DNA from: Owenia fusiformis
Lineage: Eukaryota > Annelida > Polychaeta > Sabellida > Oweniidae
Assembly (NCBI GenBank): GCA_903813345.2
Contig: CAIIXF020000001.1
Span: 46,019,885-46,083,884, forward strand
Direction of reading: 5' to 3'
DNA length: 64,000 nt
This document shows positions 1 through 12,416 of the stretch, in pieces (position 1 is the first letter of the stretch; every line of letters begins with the position of its first letter). A model generated the notes under the pieces. It was not told the DNA's origin, searched no databases, and saw nothing but the letters and a program-made list of their open reading frames with translations. The position numbers and the translations under genes were made by a program.

Positions 1-2901
1 GGGGGGGAACTGGTGGGCCCCATCTTGGTTTAGGATTGGGCTTCAAGGCCTCATTTTCAAATTAGGCTTAATTTTGGAACAATGGGTCTGAATATGTGTG
101 GGCCCCCTTCGTGAATTTATAGATCCGCCCATGTCGTCATCCAGTTTGATTGATATACGAATCGTAATTGTTTTATACGCACCTTACGTCGGGCTTTGTT
201 GCTAGTGAGTAGACGATCATGGATGTTCCCATAAGGCAGGCGAAACTTATTATGGTCACAAGAGGGACTAACTGAAATAACAGAATTATATTACATTATA
301 AGAAAAGGAAATATAATATAGTGTCAAAGTCTATGTTATATCGACTATGTATACTGCTATTATCAAGGAACTGATGTCCTATGACCAAATCAATGTTTCC
401 TTGTTTTTGCATGTCAAATGATTAATTTCTGATTTATATTCACCCTTTCCTAACATAGAGAGGGAAGTACATGTATGATAAAATATATCTATAATACACA
501 TTGAAAATAATCGTACATTCGAAATGTTGTTATTGTGATTGTATAGTGCTTACCACCTGGTTAATAATTCATGTGAAGTGTTTGTTTATGTTTGTTTTTG
601 TAAAGAGAAAATAAAGGTACTACATAAGTAAGCCCTACTACATCACAAAATAATCGTAAAATGTTCAATGCGACCTGCCGTGAAATTTCATCGCGATATT
701 TTTACATATTTCTAGGCTATCAAACCGAAGATTATTCCATTTATCATCGGCATATTTGCAGGGTATCATGACTTCATATAAACGTTCCATAGATAGACAA
801 TTAACGACTTGTGGGCATAGAAAATATTATACACAGCTCGTGCATGTATAAAGGAAGTATATGGAATACTGGCAAATGTCATTTCAAGGACATGTCTAAT
901 AAAGATCACAAATTGTGAATGCGAAACTGAGACCGTTGATATTAACGATTTAATTTCAACATCCATTTGAAAACAGGAAAACGTGATAAATAATTGTATA
1001 TCTCTTTGCATTTTGTTGCATTTGCGTGGGTTCATGATCATTTACTGTATAATTAAATATCCCTACTAATAATAAACCGTGTGTAACTTTGATATTCAGG
1101 ATTGTATGTCAACTTGACCATGAGTCGCCCTCCGCTGATATTCAAGAGCCATATCCAGTTACAAAAGCATCATCGTATGATGTATTAAGTGAACGTGAAT
1201 TCGAATGAAACTCCATCTGATCTTGAAAGTGTGAAGGTCATTTGGAATATTATTGATTACTTGAACAAATTGAAGTTAACTTACAGCATAGTTCTTTTTC
1301 AAGGCTCGAAAGCCGAATCCGATGTTTCGCAGTCTGTTGGGTATCTGGCTGGCCATCCCCATTTTGGTAGTTTCCCTTTGACGACAACATTATTATTGTA
1401 TATATTTAGAATTATAATGTATATCAGGGAAAAATAGGTATAAGTGATCATGGGAGAAATTGACAAAATAAATATCATATAATTTTCATATTTGTGTTCT
1501 ACAATATTGTTGCCCATTGTGCATTATAAAAATGCACATTATTATTGTACTGTAAGACTCGGATTAGTGGAGAAAATAAAAAATCATACCATTTCATATT
1601 ATATCATCATATCACTTTATATCATATCATTTGTAATTGTATCATATCTGGCAAAGTGTAAAATAAACAGTCATATCACTATTGAGAATTCGAACTGAAC
1701 CATATAGAAAGACATTTACTCATTAGCAGTATAAATCAATATAGTTTGCTATATGGGTTTCGGATAACGTAATATCATTATAATATATTATATAAGCAGA
1801 CTCAATTACGAACACAATAAACCATTATTTTCAATTTAATTTTGACAAAAATGCGACAAAATACAAATTATATTTATTTTTTTGCAAAATATCCACGATA
1901 ACACTCACCGAGGTATTCTATGTCCAGCCCTAGATTTCTAATTTCGTAATGCTGTTCAAAGTCACGGATATCATTGCATATTCATGATAGGGCAATAAAC
2001 AATGGTGGAACGCTTCGTTCTTCACGTAGGCCCTCCCTTAACAAGGTCTCTTTCATTTCGATTGAAATTATATGTATCAGGGTAGAATGCCCTTGTCAAG
2101 GATGACGTAGACCTAATTGCCATCTTCGGAAAACACACGTGACTAAATTGAGAATGACTAGGGAATCCCGGTTGAATCAGAAATGATCTCAATTATTCAT
2201 GGAAATATGCATTATCATTTTGCATTTTACAGCCTCTACAGCAATCTGGCTAAAATACACGTCCTTAAGAGAAATTGTTCACCAACGTGAAGAATTATGG
2301 TCATTGAGAGATTACAATTTAACTCTGGTTTAATTAATTTTTATAGTATTTACTTGGCTGCATGAGTATAAAGGTAAAAAGGTAAATAACTGTCATTTAT
2401 AGGTGCCAGATATTTTTTACAAAGGACAGTAATCCTGGGGGGGGGGGGGGGGGGTCATTTCATTACACGTTCGCGTTCAAAAACGTGTAGCTTAACCTCC
2501 ATAGATGTGGACACGAAAATGAAAGGCCTACTATTCAAAATCCCTCCTTGTTTTCTATCTTTTATTTTTTGCGATTTTTTAACACAGAATGCAAAATACG
2601 AATGGAAACCTTCGACGGATTTTATAGAGTATATCTTTATTACTGTGATTAATTGCTCAGCCAGACCTGCAGAGAGACTATCGATCGTGCCTTTAGTGAC
2701 ATCTATTTTAATCGTTTAAAACTCAATATTTTATTGTTCAGTTCTATGAATATGGTTCCACAGCAGCTATTTAGAAACTTCTTTAAAGGGACCCAACACC
2801 ATGGTCACATGATCAGTCGTGTGGAGGTAAGCTCCCAGTTGAAATAAAAGCACTGTCCTCCTTTGGTTTCTGTGAAAAGTAGCTAATACCCTCATGTATT
2901 G
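1..2901. other. Intergenic, no gene recognised
   Basis: AT-rich sequence with only short open frames lacking recognisable domains or codon bias. It holds a short CATAT/ATCAT simple repeat near 1586-1651 and an 18-base G run at 2437-2454. The G run is followed by a 'gtagcttaacctcc' end at about 2488-2501 that resembles the ends of the short elements at 25644 and 26322. Confidence 0.6.
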
Positions 2902-5900
2902 TAGTGGGATCAGTTAGGACAATAAAACCCTAGAATTGCACTTGCTATATATAAAGCACAATTTTTTGACAGAAGTATCATTGATACATATATATTCGAT
3001 ATCTAACGAAGTGGTATTGGAAAGTGGCCCCAGTTGATAATAGCAGCCCTCGAAGATTTTGCACATTTACATTGAGCCCCATGTTAATTTATCAATCTTC
3101 TCAAGACCCCCAGCAGAACAGTTCTAGAGTAATAAAGCCCATATTCCCAGTATGTTACAATTATATGGTTATCTTTAAAATAAGAAGGGTTAAATTTTTT
3201 CTTTTGCCCAGTTCCAAAGATATTGACATTTGAATTTTGGAAAATCTCCATTGGCTGCCATTATAAACCACTATGAATATGGCTTTACTAAAGTGTTAAT
3301 TTCTCAAAAAGTTTACTATGGAATTTTCTAATATTGCAGATTTCTATAATTAATATATTGAATTTAAAAAAATCAAACAGACACATTTCTAAAAATTTCT
3401 TATTTTTGAAATATTTAGCTGTTAAGTTACGCATAAAACTATAGAAAACCTGTATTGAGCCCAATGTTAATTCATCAATCTTCAAAAGACCCCCTGCAGA
3501 ACATTTCTAGAGTAGTAAAGCCCATATTCACAATATGTTACAATTATATGATTATCTTCAAAACAGGAAGGGTTAAATTTTTTCTTAAGCCTAGTTCCAA
3601 AGATATTGACGTTTGAATTTTGGAAAATCTCCATTGGCTGCCATTATAAACCATTATAAATATGGCTTTACTAAAGTGTTAATTTCTCAAAAAGTTTACT
3701 ACAGAATTTTCTAATATTGCAGATTTCTATACTTAATACATTGAATTTAAAAAAATCAAACAGACACATTTCTAAAAATGTCTTATTTTTGAAATACTTA
3801 GCCGTTAAGTTGCGCAGGAAACTATTGAAAACCTGTATTGAGCCCCATGTTAATTCTCAATCTTCAAAAGACCTCCTGCAGAACAGTTCTAGAGTAAAAA
3901 GCCAATATTCCTAGTATGTTAAAATCATACGATTACCTTCAAAATACAGAGGGTAAAGTTTTTTCTTTCGCCTAGTTCAAAAGATATTGCCGTTTGAATT
4001 TTGAAAAATCCCCATTGGCTGCCATTATAAACCGCTATCAATATGGCTTTACTAAAGTGTCCTTTTCTCAAAAAGTCAACTATGGAATTTTCTAATATTG
4101 CAGATTTCTATAGTAAATATATTGAATTAAGTGATAACTTACTGAAATACTGGCAAAATGTTTTAGGTTTATGCCATTTTAGCACTAATAGCCGTAAGAC
4201 CTCTGCTAGAGAGGGAATTTCCAATATGGCCGTTCAATTGAAAATGTCTGCTATTTTCTGCTATTTTGGATTATTTTTTTATAATCCGACTTCAATTTAT
4301 TTCGCCTATGGATTTCTTTGAAGGAGTTCATTCCATAAATAAATAAAATTATAAGATGCACGATTTTTGCTATTTGTAATGAAATAATCATTGTACATGT
4401 TGACAGGGATTCATTTTATCTTTTGAAACAATTAAGTATGAATAAAACAACATTTAGTTTACAAACTTGAAAGACATCAATATATCTATTTTAGTTGAAA
4501 GGGGATGCTGTTGGCGTAAGTTTCTGATATTAAGTCCTAAACATTGGGTCAAACATTGTACCGTATATTTATTTTCAAAATATGTGATTTAAATCATTGT
4601 GATAATAACATGAGTTTAGTTATCAGGGACTTATCAAGACTTATTATTACGTTTTAGTAATTCATTGTATTAAAAATGTATGTAATCTTGAAGACCTAAA
4701 AAGTTGAAAGAAATAGGATATACACTTTAATCAAAGGCATATTTATAGCGTTGTATGATGACAGCCAATAGACATTTTTCAAAATTCAAACGCCAATATC
4801 TTTGGAACTAGGAAAGAAAAAATGCTTTGACCCTTCTTATATTTTGAAGATAATCATGCTATTGTAACACAAAAGCAATATGGCTTTATTACTCTAGAAC
4901 TGTTCTGAGGGTGGTCATTTGAAGATTGATTAAAATTAACATGGGGCATAGGTTTTCTATGGTTTTGTGTGCAACTTAACGGCTAAATATTTCAAAAGTA
5001 AGAATTTTTTAGAATTGTGTCTGTTTGATTTTTTTAAATTCAATGTATTTCCAATAGAAATCTGCAATATTAGAAAATCTCATAGAAATCTTTTTGAGAA
5101 ATTGACACTTTAGTAAAGCCATATTTATAGTGGTTTATAATGGCAGCCAATGGAGATTTTCCAAAATTCAAAACGTCAATATCTTTGGAACTAGCCAAAA
5201 AGAAAAAAATTTTAATCCTTCTTATTTTGAAGATAATTATGTTATTGTAGCATACTAGGAATATGGGCTTCATTGCTCTTGAACTGCAGGGGGTCCTTTG
5301 AAGATCGCTAAATTAACATTGGGCTCAATTAGTTTTTTTTATAGTTTCATGTGCAACTTAAGGGCTTAATAAAAAGATTTTCAGAAATGTGCATGTTTGG
5401 ATTCTTTTAAGTTAATATATTAACTATAGAAATCTGCAATATTAGAAAATTCCATCGTGAATCTTTTGAGAAAATGACATTTTAGTAAAGCCATATTGAT
5501 AACGGTTTATAATGGGAGTTAATAGGAATTTTCCAAAATTCAAAAGCCAATATCTTTGGAAACTAGGAAAAAGTAAAAATTTAACCCTTCTTATTTTAGA
5601 AATAATCATGTTATTGGAATAAACCAGCAATATGTGCTTTATTACTCTAGAACTGCTCTGTCTTTTGAAGATTGATAAATGAACATTGGGCTCAATATAG
5701 GTTTTCTATAGTTTCGTGTGCAACCTAATGGCCAAATATTTCAAAAATAGGAAATTTTTAGAAATGTGTCTGTTTGATTTGTTTAAATGCAATATATTAA
5801 CAATAGAAATCTGCAATATTAGAAAATTCCATAGTGGACTTTTTGAGAAAAGGACACTTTAGTAAAGCCATGTTGATAGTGGTTTATAATGGCAGCCAAT

Positions 5901-6622
5901 GGAGATTTTCCAAAATTCAAACGTCGATATCTTTGGAACTAGGGAAAAGAAAAAATTTAACCCCCCTTGTTTTGAAGATAATTATGTTATTGTAACATAC
6001 TAGGAATATGGGCTTTATTGCTCTAGAACTGTTCTGCAGGGGGTCCTTTTAAGATAGCTAAATTAACATTGGGCTCAATATAGGTTTTTTTATAGTTTCA
6101 TGTGCAACTTAACAGCTTTATATTTCAAAAATAAGAAATTTTTAGAAATGTGTCTGTTTGATTTTTTTTAAGTCAATATATTAACTATAGAAATCTGCAA
6201 TATCAGAAAATTCCATAGTAAACTTTTTGAGAAAAGTATATTTTATTACAGCCATATTGAAAGCGGTTTATAATGGGAGTCAATGGGAATTTTCCAAATT
6301 TCAAAGGCCAATATCTTTGGAACTAGGCAAAAGAAAAAATTTAACCCTTCTTATTTTGAAGATAATTATATAATTGTAACATACTAGGAATATGGGCTTT
6401 ATTACTCTAGAACTGTTCTGCAGGGGGTCTTTAGAAGATTGATAAATTAACATGGGGCTCAATGTAAAAATGCAAAATTTTCAAGGGCTGCTATTATTAA
6501 ATGGGGGCACTTTTCATTACCACTTCGTTAGATATCAAATTTATATGTATTAAGGATACTTTGGTCAAACAATGGTGCTTTATATATAGCAAGTGCAATT
6601 GAACAGCTAACTGGCCCCACTA
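2902..6622. mobile_element. 3.7-kb foldback (long inverted repeat) element
   Basis: The left end begins tagtgggatcagttag and the right end reads ctaactggccccacta, its near reverse complement. The inversion continues for more than 150 bases (shared gcacttgctatatataaagc and gatatctaacgaagtggta). Each arm is built of a ~380-base sub-repeat. A landmark 'cagatttctat' recurs near 3340, 3721 and 4103 in the left arm; its reverse complement recurs near 5053, 5426, 5803 and 6187 in the right arm. An unrelated centre lies at about 4130-4740. The ends carry TA on both sides, which could be a target duplication. No transposase frame is visible, so this is a non-autonomous foldback element. Confidence 0.8.
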
Positions 6623-7036
6623 TTGGTCAGTTTGTGTGTCACACGACTAATCCCCACCATATGCTTCATTCAACATATTTTATGCTATTGAGCTGCATAT
6701 ATAAACAGTACTTTGCAACTAAGGTCATACAGTATACTTACCCCTTGCAATTTGTAATTTATTGAATTCACAGTAAACCCATCAAATTTTAAGAAAACAA
6801 ATAATATTGTTCTCATGGATCTATTATTTATGTTAGACTAACTATGAAAATATAATTATGAAATAATATGTTAGCTTGAAGTCATATATAAGATGAAAAT
6901 ATATGTTCATGCATTTGCATTTTTCCAAAGGGAATATTCCCATGTAAGTAAATACAGGTGCAATATATAATTTATATGTATATCTATGTCATCTGTCTAT
7001 ACATGCGCGTATAGCCTAGTGTTACATGTGAACAAG

Positions 7037-7112
7037 ATGGTTCTGGAAAGAAATGAGCGTGGCAGATTTGCTAAAATGCCACATACACCACAAAAGCAAG
7101 ACCAATTTGAAA
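7037..7112 (+). CDS. Possible orphan first exon
   Basis: An ATG opens a 25-codon frame rich in charged residues (ERNERGRFAK near the start) that runs into a consensus donor, GAAA|GTAAGT, at 7112/7113, ending in phase 1. No downstream exon with a matching acceptor was recognised before the minus-strand gene at 8234. It may be a first exon of a degraded gene or transposon, or chance. I do not assign a product. Confidence 0.2.
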
Positions 7113-7977
7113 GTAAGTTCATTATTCTCAAGGGTACACTTCAAGTGAAAGCTACATTGCTACAGGGTGGCCTATCATTCTGAGACAAATGTATTATCCA
7201 ACGATTGTGATTTTCGGAGCTAAAATATGATATCTTGAGCAGATGGAAATACATTCCCATGAGATATGTATATATAGTCAAAAGTGATAACTATTTATTG
7301 AGTGTAATGAAATGTATCCTACGCTAACTGCTTTTGTTTGAGATAATTATCATGAAATGTTTTTAAATCAATTTTTATGTGTGTCATTGATCCTAATCCA
7401 CCCTGTAGTCTGGTGTTTGTAGAGCATTGCGACTCGTACAACTTATTCTCACAAATATCAAACCTCATTTACTAATTAATTTTTTGTGTGAATATGAAGA
7501 GTCCAAGCATTGCTTTTTTATGTTTATTGTATAGCTATATTTAGCCTTGATATCCATGATTTTTTAAAACAAAATCTCACCGTTAGATTTCGGGCTATTC
7601 ATGTTTACTCATTTGTCTAATTGGAAAACAATGCAAATCTCATTTTTTCAAAGGAAAAAAATTGAAATTCTAAGACGGTGAAAAATCATTAAAAAATACA
7701 CAGATTCAGAATCCGGCAAGCATTTTCCCTTATTCCTCTCCGTTAAGAAGTTTTGCAAGGTGTTGGATTCCTTTAAAGACGTACTTCTTCAGAAGAACCC
7801 TTGGTTTAAAGGACCTACTCGCTGACTTTTCTCTGCCCAACAAAAGGTACCGTGGCAAATTGAATGTTTTGGAAAAGATTAATCATATTTTTATTTCTAA
7901 TTGAAAACAAGTGACACTTCTAGCTCGAAGCAAGTAGAAGAGATCGAATTAAAAAAAATGTCCGTCGAATGGTCTTT

Positions 7978-7983
7978 TTTATT
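7978..7983 (-). terminator. Candidate polyadenylation signal
   Basis: TTTATT on the plus strand, AATAAA on the minus strand, about 250 bases beyond the stop codon of the membrane-protein gene at 8234-9361. It is the nearest canonical hexamer I found downstream of that gene. Hexamers occur often by chance in AT-rich DNA. Confidence 0.3.
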
Positions 7984-8233
7984 TCATATCGTACAAACAG
8001 ATTATATTGTTATGACTGTTTGCAAATTATAGGTCAATGGTCAAGTTTGAACCCATACATATTTAAAGTAGAAGAAAATGAAAGTGAGGTAACCTGAAGT
8101 CTTTATCGTTCAATTAATAAGCAAACCAATGTGTCATTTCGATCCATTTAAAGGGACAACTAACGTTAGAGACGAGTTTCTCAGCTCATTGTTTACTATC
8201 CCTTTAATCATTATAGTTTACGGTCACGTAGTT

Positions 8234-9361
8234 TCATATCCGCTGTAGCCATCTGGGCTCATCGGTCGAAGCTGACAAGGGGCTACTGGTTTGCATCTGA
8301 AATTGTTGGCTATTTGAAAAGCTTGGGTTAATGTTACCACTGCTTTCAGAACGTATTTGCGGGAGAAAATAATCCATGACCGTCTCGCCCTTCATTCCCT
8401 CAATCTCAGATAGGGGACTTAGTGGAGGCGGGCGGATCATTTTTAGTGAATCCATTATATACTGCTTCTTTTTACGTCTTCTATATATAAGACAAGTAAT
8501 AAGGATGAAATATGCAATTGTTAAAGCACCACACCAAACAAGAATGATAATCACCATCCATCTACTGAGGACAACGTCATCACTCTCTAGAACGCGGGCT
8601 TCTGTTTTTGGAGACGGCATTGGAGTTGTTGAAGTTAATGAACTAGATTCCGTTGTAATTGTCTCATTCGGTGTTGTTGCTCTTGTTGTTGTTAAAGGGA
8701 CGGTAGTTAGAGTGGCTATTGATGTAGTGCTCTGGGAGGTCTCCGTGGTTAACCATGACGGTGTACTGACATTAAAGTAAGATGGTATCGTTGTAGATAC
8801 ATTAGGCGGTACATCATCGTCCGTATAATACGTACACCCCACGGAAAATTTATAAGGACTCTTAAGAAATGAGAAATTAAGTTTGTCATCCTTAACTGGA
8901 ATGGTCTCGTTGATATCTATATCTATTGATTTGAACCAGGAAGGGATGGTCGTGTCAAAGTATGTGTAAGCTACAGAGCTCATTCCTTCTTGGTTCATGA
9001 TCCCCATTATATCGTTTGGAAAAACTCTAATAAACTCTGACGGCTTGAGAATGACTGTATTAGCTGAAGGGGCGGATTCTGGAATATGCATTTTAGCACC
9101 GACTAAAGTGTATTTTCCTCGCTCTGCAGGATCAGGCCGCCATATCCCAAACATCACGGCGTTTCCGTTGGCGAAATAGGCTGAGAACGATCGTAGTGTT
9201 CCCTTGTAATCTATACGAATATCTTCCATGAGGAATATTGTGTTATCTGCACCAACGGCCAGGTATTGTTGCGTCGCGACCAAACCATATCCTATATTCA
9301 AAAATGCTCCACCTTCAGAGCCAGGAATCAGGCAAAGAATTGTCCAAATTGTGAACTTCAT
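8234..9361 (-). CDS. Single-pass membrane protein with Ser/Thr-rich stalk
   Basis: A 375-residue uninterrupted frame, the longest in the window apart from the exon of gene C. Residues 1-19 look like a signal peptide. Residues 20-180 form an ectodomain I cannot name, with few cysteines (C176 near its end) and alternating hydrophobic and polar residues that suggest beta strands (for example IRIDYKGTLRSFSAYF near 48-63). Residues 186-252 are dominated by Thr, Ser and Pro, a mucin-like stalk likely to be O-glycosylated. Residues 268-293 are a hydrophobic membrane segment, followed by RRRKKK as a stop-transfer signal. The tail of about 80 residues contains PPPLSP. Type I topology is inferred: cell surface, possibly an adhesion or receptor-like molecule. 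It has no intron, unlike the other genes here, so it could be a retrocopy, but the frame is intact. The ATG at 9359-9361 is chosen because it directly precedes the signal peptide. Confidence 0.8.
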   Translation of the reverse strand: MKFTIWTILCLIPGSEGGAFLNIGYGLVATQQYLAVGADNTIFLMEDIRIDYKGTLRSFSAYFANGNAVMFGIWRPDPAERGKYTLVGAKMHIPESAPSANTVILKPSEFIRVFPNDIMGIMNQEGMSSVAYTYFDTTIPSWFKSIDIDINETIPVKDDKLNFSFLKSPYKFSVGCTYYTDDDVPPNVSTTIPSYFNVSTPSWLTTETSQSTTSIATLTTVPLTTTRATTPNETITTESSSLTSTTPMPSPKTEARVLESDDVVLSRWMVIIILVWCGALTIAYFILITCLIYRRRKKKQYIMDSLKMIRPPPLSPLSEIEGMKGETVMDYFLPQIRSESSGNINPSFSNSQQFQMQTSSPLSASTDEPRWLQRI

Positions 9362-10410
9362 TTTATTGTGTTATAAGAATCCATGAATCTACAGGCGTGA
9401 TAAAGGTATAATACTTCTCCGAAAGTCTACACTTTATGCCTTGATGGCGATTCAAAATTGTACGAATCAAAAATCGAAATAATCCGCCATTCGATTCAAA
9501 TTTTGTTAATACCGTTTCTCCCGGTCATTATCCAGGTTAAGCTCTTTATAGGTCCAATGTTTCCATTTGGATTGAATATGTAGTCTGTTGTACCCCTAAC
9601 AATAGGAAACGTACACTGAAAATCTGACTTACAAATACAATGCGTTAAGTATATTTATACAAAACGTTGGTTCAAACATTATCGATGAATGTCTAAATAC
9701 ACGTGTAAAATCCTGACACCCCGTTTCCCGAGGATTTTCATCTCATAGTGGTTTTGTCGAGAGTCAATGTATTCTGATTATTGCAATCTGCTAATTGCAA
9801 CCTGCATTTAGGCCCATACAGGTTATCTGTCCGCTTAGGGAGATTCATTTACTCCAAAGAAACAACATTCCGTTGAATGAAAAAACCACCTAATCTTAAA
9901 AAAAACAAAAAGGAAGGTTTGATCTTGAAGGTTTTTGGATGAATAGGTGGGCGATGTTTAATGTTAAACGGGCACTTAATTTGTAAGGGCCTTATTATAC
10001 CTCGCACAGCTCATACGTTATACGGCGGGGATCATTTCATCGCTATTTTGTTGAGACAGCTTATGCATGGGCACACCTCTAATGAATGAAGAATGGTGTA
10101 ACAACAAATAAATGAGCAGTAAAGCTCATTGTTTTTCCTCTGAAAACAAAAGTGTGATTTGATTATGCATTCCCATTGATCGATTCCTAGACTTGCCTCA
10201 AGAGACGTATCCTTGGATCGGAGAATCAGAAAGTTGGCATTTTCGTTTTAATATCTTTTTTGCGTATTTTATTTCAGGAAAATGACAGAAACAGTAGTGT
10301 GTAAAAAATATATATTCATATTTGATTACCTTTAAGTAGTAACACGTTCCTTCATCCGACGCATATTCTTTAGGATAACAGAGTCTAACAAAGTACTCTA
10401 TATACATGTA
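9362..10410. other. Intergenic, nothing recognised
   Basis: AT-rich sequence upstream of the minus-strand membrane-protein gene; it should hold that gene's promoter. I see no convincing TATA box or other element. Confidence 0.5.
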
Positions 10411-10491
10411 CACAGGCCCGTAGCCATCATTTGCCAAGGGGGGAGGGGTCACATTCGCTTAAACTCCCCGAACCCCCTGGCTACGGGCCTG
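10411..10491. mobile_element. Short inverted-repeat element (81 bp)
   Basis: The left end reads cacaggcccgtagcc and the right end ggctacgggcctg, giving a 13-bp inverted repeat. The direct repeat atacatgta flanks the element at 10402-10410 and 10492-10500 and looks like a target duplication. The core is a short purine-rich spacer. A CAGG..CGTAGCC end and an 8- or 9-bp duplication would suit a hAT-like non-autonomous element; that class assignment is inference. Confidence 0.65.
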
Positions 10492-11566
10492 ATACATGTA
10501 AATTGTATATGTATTCAAACCTTCAGAGCATGATGTATCCGTACAACATGTGAAAACGAGACTGACCAAGAGTGACAAATTAAAAGCGTAATTCCTTACT
10601 TATTGATCACCCCTCGTACGGTGTAGTAGAGGTATTTCATATTTGCGATTGTAATTAACAACATCCGTTGATCCCCTTGCGGTATTAAATCGTAACCTTG
10701 ATTATTACAATAAATTCATGTTTTATGTTCTATAGCTAGGATTTCCTCCTACAATTAAAAAAATATATATACAGTTAACTGTAATATTTTTATATGCGAA
10801 AACGTCAAACAATAGTTTATGCATACATCTACATATGATTTGCTCTTGCAAGTCAATCCGAAATGTGTGGTTGACGCATTCGCTGTTTGGCCTGGTAAAC
10901 CGTCATACGACTGTCCCATGAGATAAGATTGTTGCTTTTTTTTTATTGCTGGCTTATTTCGCTTTGGCATGAAGGCACTTGTATTGTGATGCAACCGACT
11001 AGCAAGCACTATTGATTAAAAGACATGCAAAGGGGAAATTGATTTGAATATTTAATTGGAAAAATACATTGCCTTTAAACGAGAAGGGGCGTTCATCTTG
11101 TGGCTTACCCTTGCCTAACTGGGAGTCTTTTAAAAAAATTATTTTCACATTAATTGAAAATCAAGATAAGTAAAAGATGATACGGACTTGGGCAAAACTA
11201 CTGATGACTTTATCCAAGCAGAATTTGTACTCGGATAATCACTACCAAATCAAATTCTTCAATCCTCCCCATATACAAAAAGTTGATATTAGGATTTTCT
11301 AGAGATTCTTTCATATTCATACCCTATATATAAACTATTGAAGGCCATGAAACTTACTTTTAAATTCTTGTCGGTATCAATCTGTAAAATTAATTGCCTT
11401 AATTAGTTATTTTCAAAAATATATATGTGGGAAAAGATAAAGTGAACAACAAAATTCATTGCATTATATACCAAGAGGATCTTAAAATTTTATTGAATCA
11501 TTCGACTATTTATATATATATTTATTTATATAATTATGAATTCCAATAACAGTAAGGATTGAGATC
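10492..11566. other. Intergenic, nothing recognised
   Basis: AT-rich sequence without a plausible gene, RNA or clear repeat. Confidence 0.5.
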
Positions 11567-12416
11567 TACACTCCCCTCCATAAGTTTGGCAACCTTAGTT
11601 CCCCCATTGAACTACGTGTTAAAGCCTCTTTACCTTTGAATTTTTATTTACTTAACCTGCGATGAAAATACTGATACTATTGATGAAAACGTAATTTGAC
11701 TTTATTGTCAATACCTCCAAATGTTCTCAATTTTTTCCATCAATTACAATAGGTCGAAAATTGATGGTAAATATGATGAATTTTTGAAAATCGACATTCC
11801 CATGTTAACTAATGGAAAAAGGGTTTGCCGCAAGTCATATGACAGAATATCTATCACTCCGAGTACTTGCAAAAAATACAAATAATGTAGGCAATTGAAT
11901 TTGCTAACTTTATTTAACAAAAAATTGATACCTTTCTTCAGGATCAACAAAGTTATAGGTCTTTAAAGTCAAAATTATTTTTCAAAAAAACTCTCCCATT
12001 GAAATAACACAGGAGGCGAAAAATGATTGTCAGAAATGACTTTGAAGCTCTGTAACTTTAGCATTCATTAAGTAAACTAAACACTTAATGTAGAAAAAAG
12101 TTAGACACAATTCAATTTTTTATTTAAAAACAGTTTTTGCTGAATCTTTTACTCAATAGATATCCTGATTTTTCATTTGCCCCGAGTCAACCATTTCCCA
12201 TTGGTTTACATGGGAATGACGATTTTCAAAAATTCATCAACTTTATCATCAATTTTCGACCTATTGTAATCGAGGAAAAAAATTGGAGGTATTGGGAATA
12301 AGGTCAAATTACGTTTCCATTAATAGTATAAGTATTTTCATCGTAGTTTAAGTAAATAGAAATTCAAACGTAAAGAGGCTTTAACACTAACACGTAGTTC
12401 AATGGAGGGGAGTGTA
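11567..12416. mobile_element. 850-bp palindromic element, copy 1
   Basis: Begins tacactcccctccataag and ends ggaggggagtgta. The inversion extends far inward: the left arm (cattgaactacgtgttaaag, then cctctttac) is mirrored by ctttaacac...acgtagttcaatg at the right. The two arms meet near 12000, so almost the whole element is one hairpin. TA at each end fits a TA-target (Tc1/mariner-type) non-autonomous element. A second copy lies at 31694-32571 and a lone end at about 15064. Confidence 0.8.

Larger units (their letters stand above)
6623..8233. other. Intergenic stretch with one possible orphan exon
   Basis: No complete gene is visible. One short coding-like start with a good splice donor lies at 7037-7112 (listed separately). 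A TTTATT (AATAAA on the minus strand) at 7978-7983 could serve the membrane-protein gene that ends at 8234. Confidence 0.5.

Noticed and set aside
4043-4321. 92-codon frame inside the 3.7-kb foldback
   Set aside because: It runs from one repeat unit into the centre of the element, and the equivalent positions in the other units are not open.
8376-8780. 134-codon plus-strand frame
   Set aside because: It is antisense to the membrane-protein gene, and its Val-rich run mirrors the Thr-rich stalk codons.
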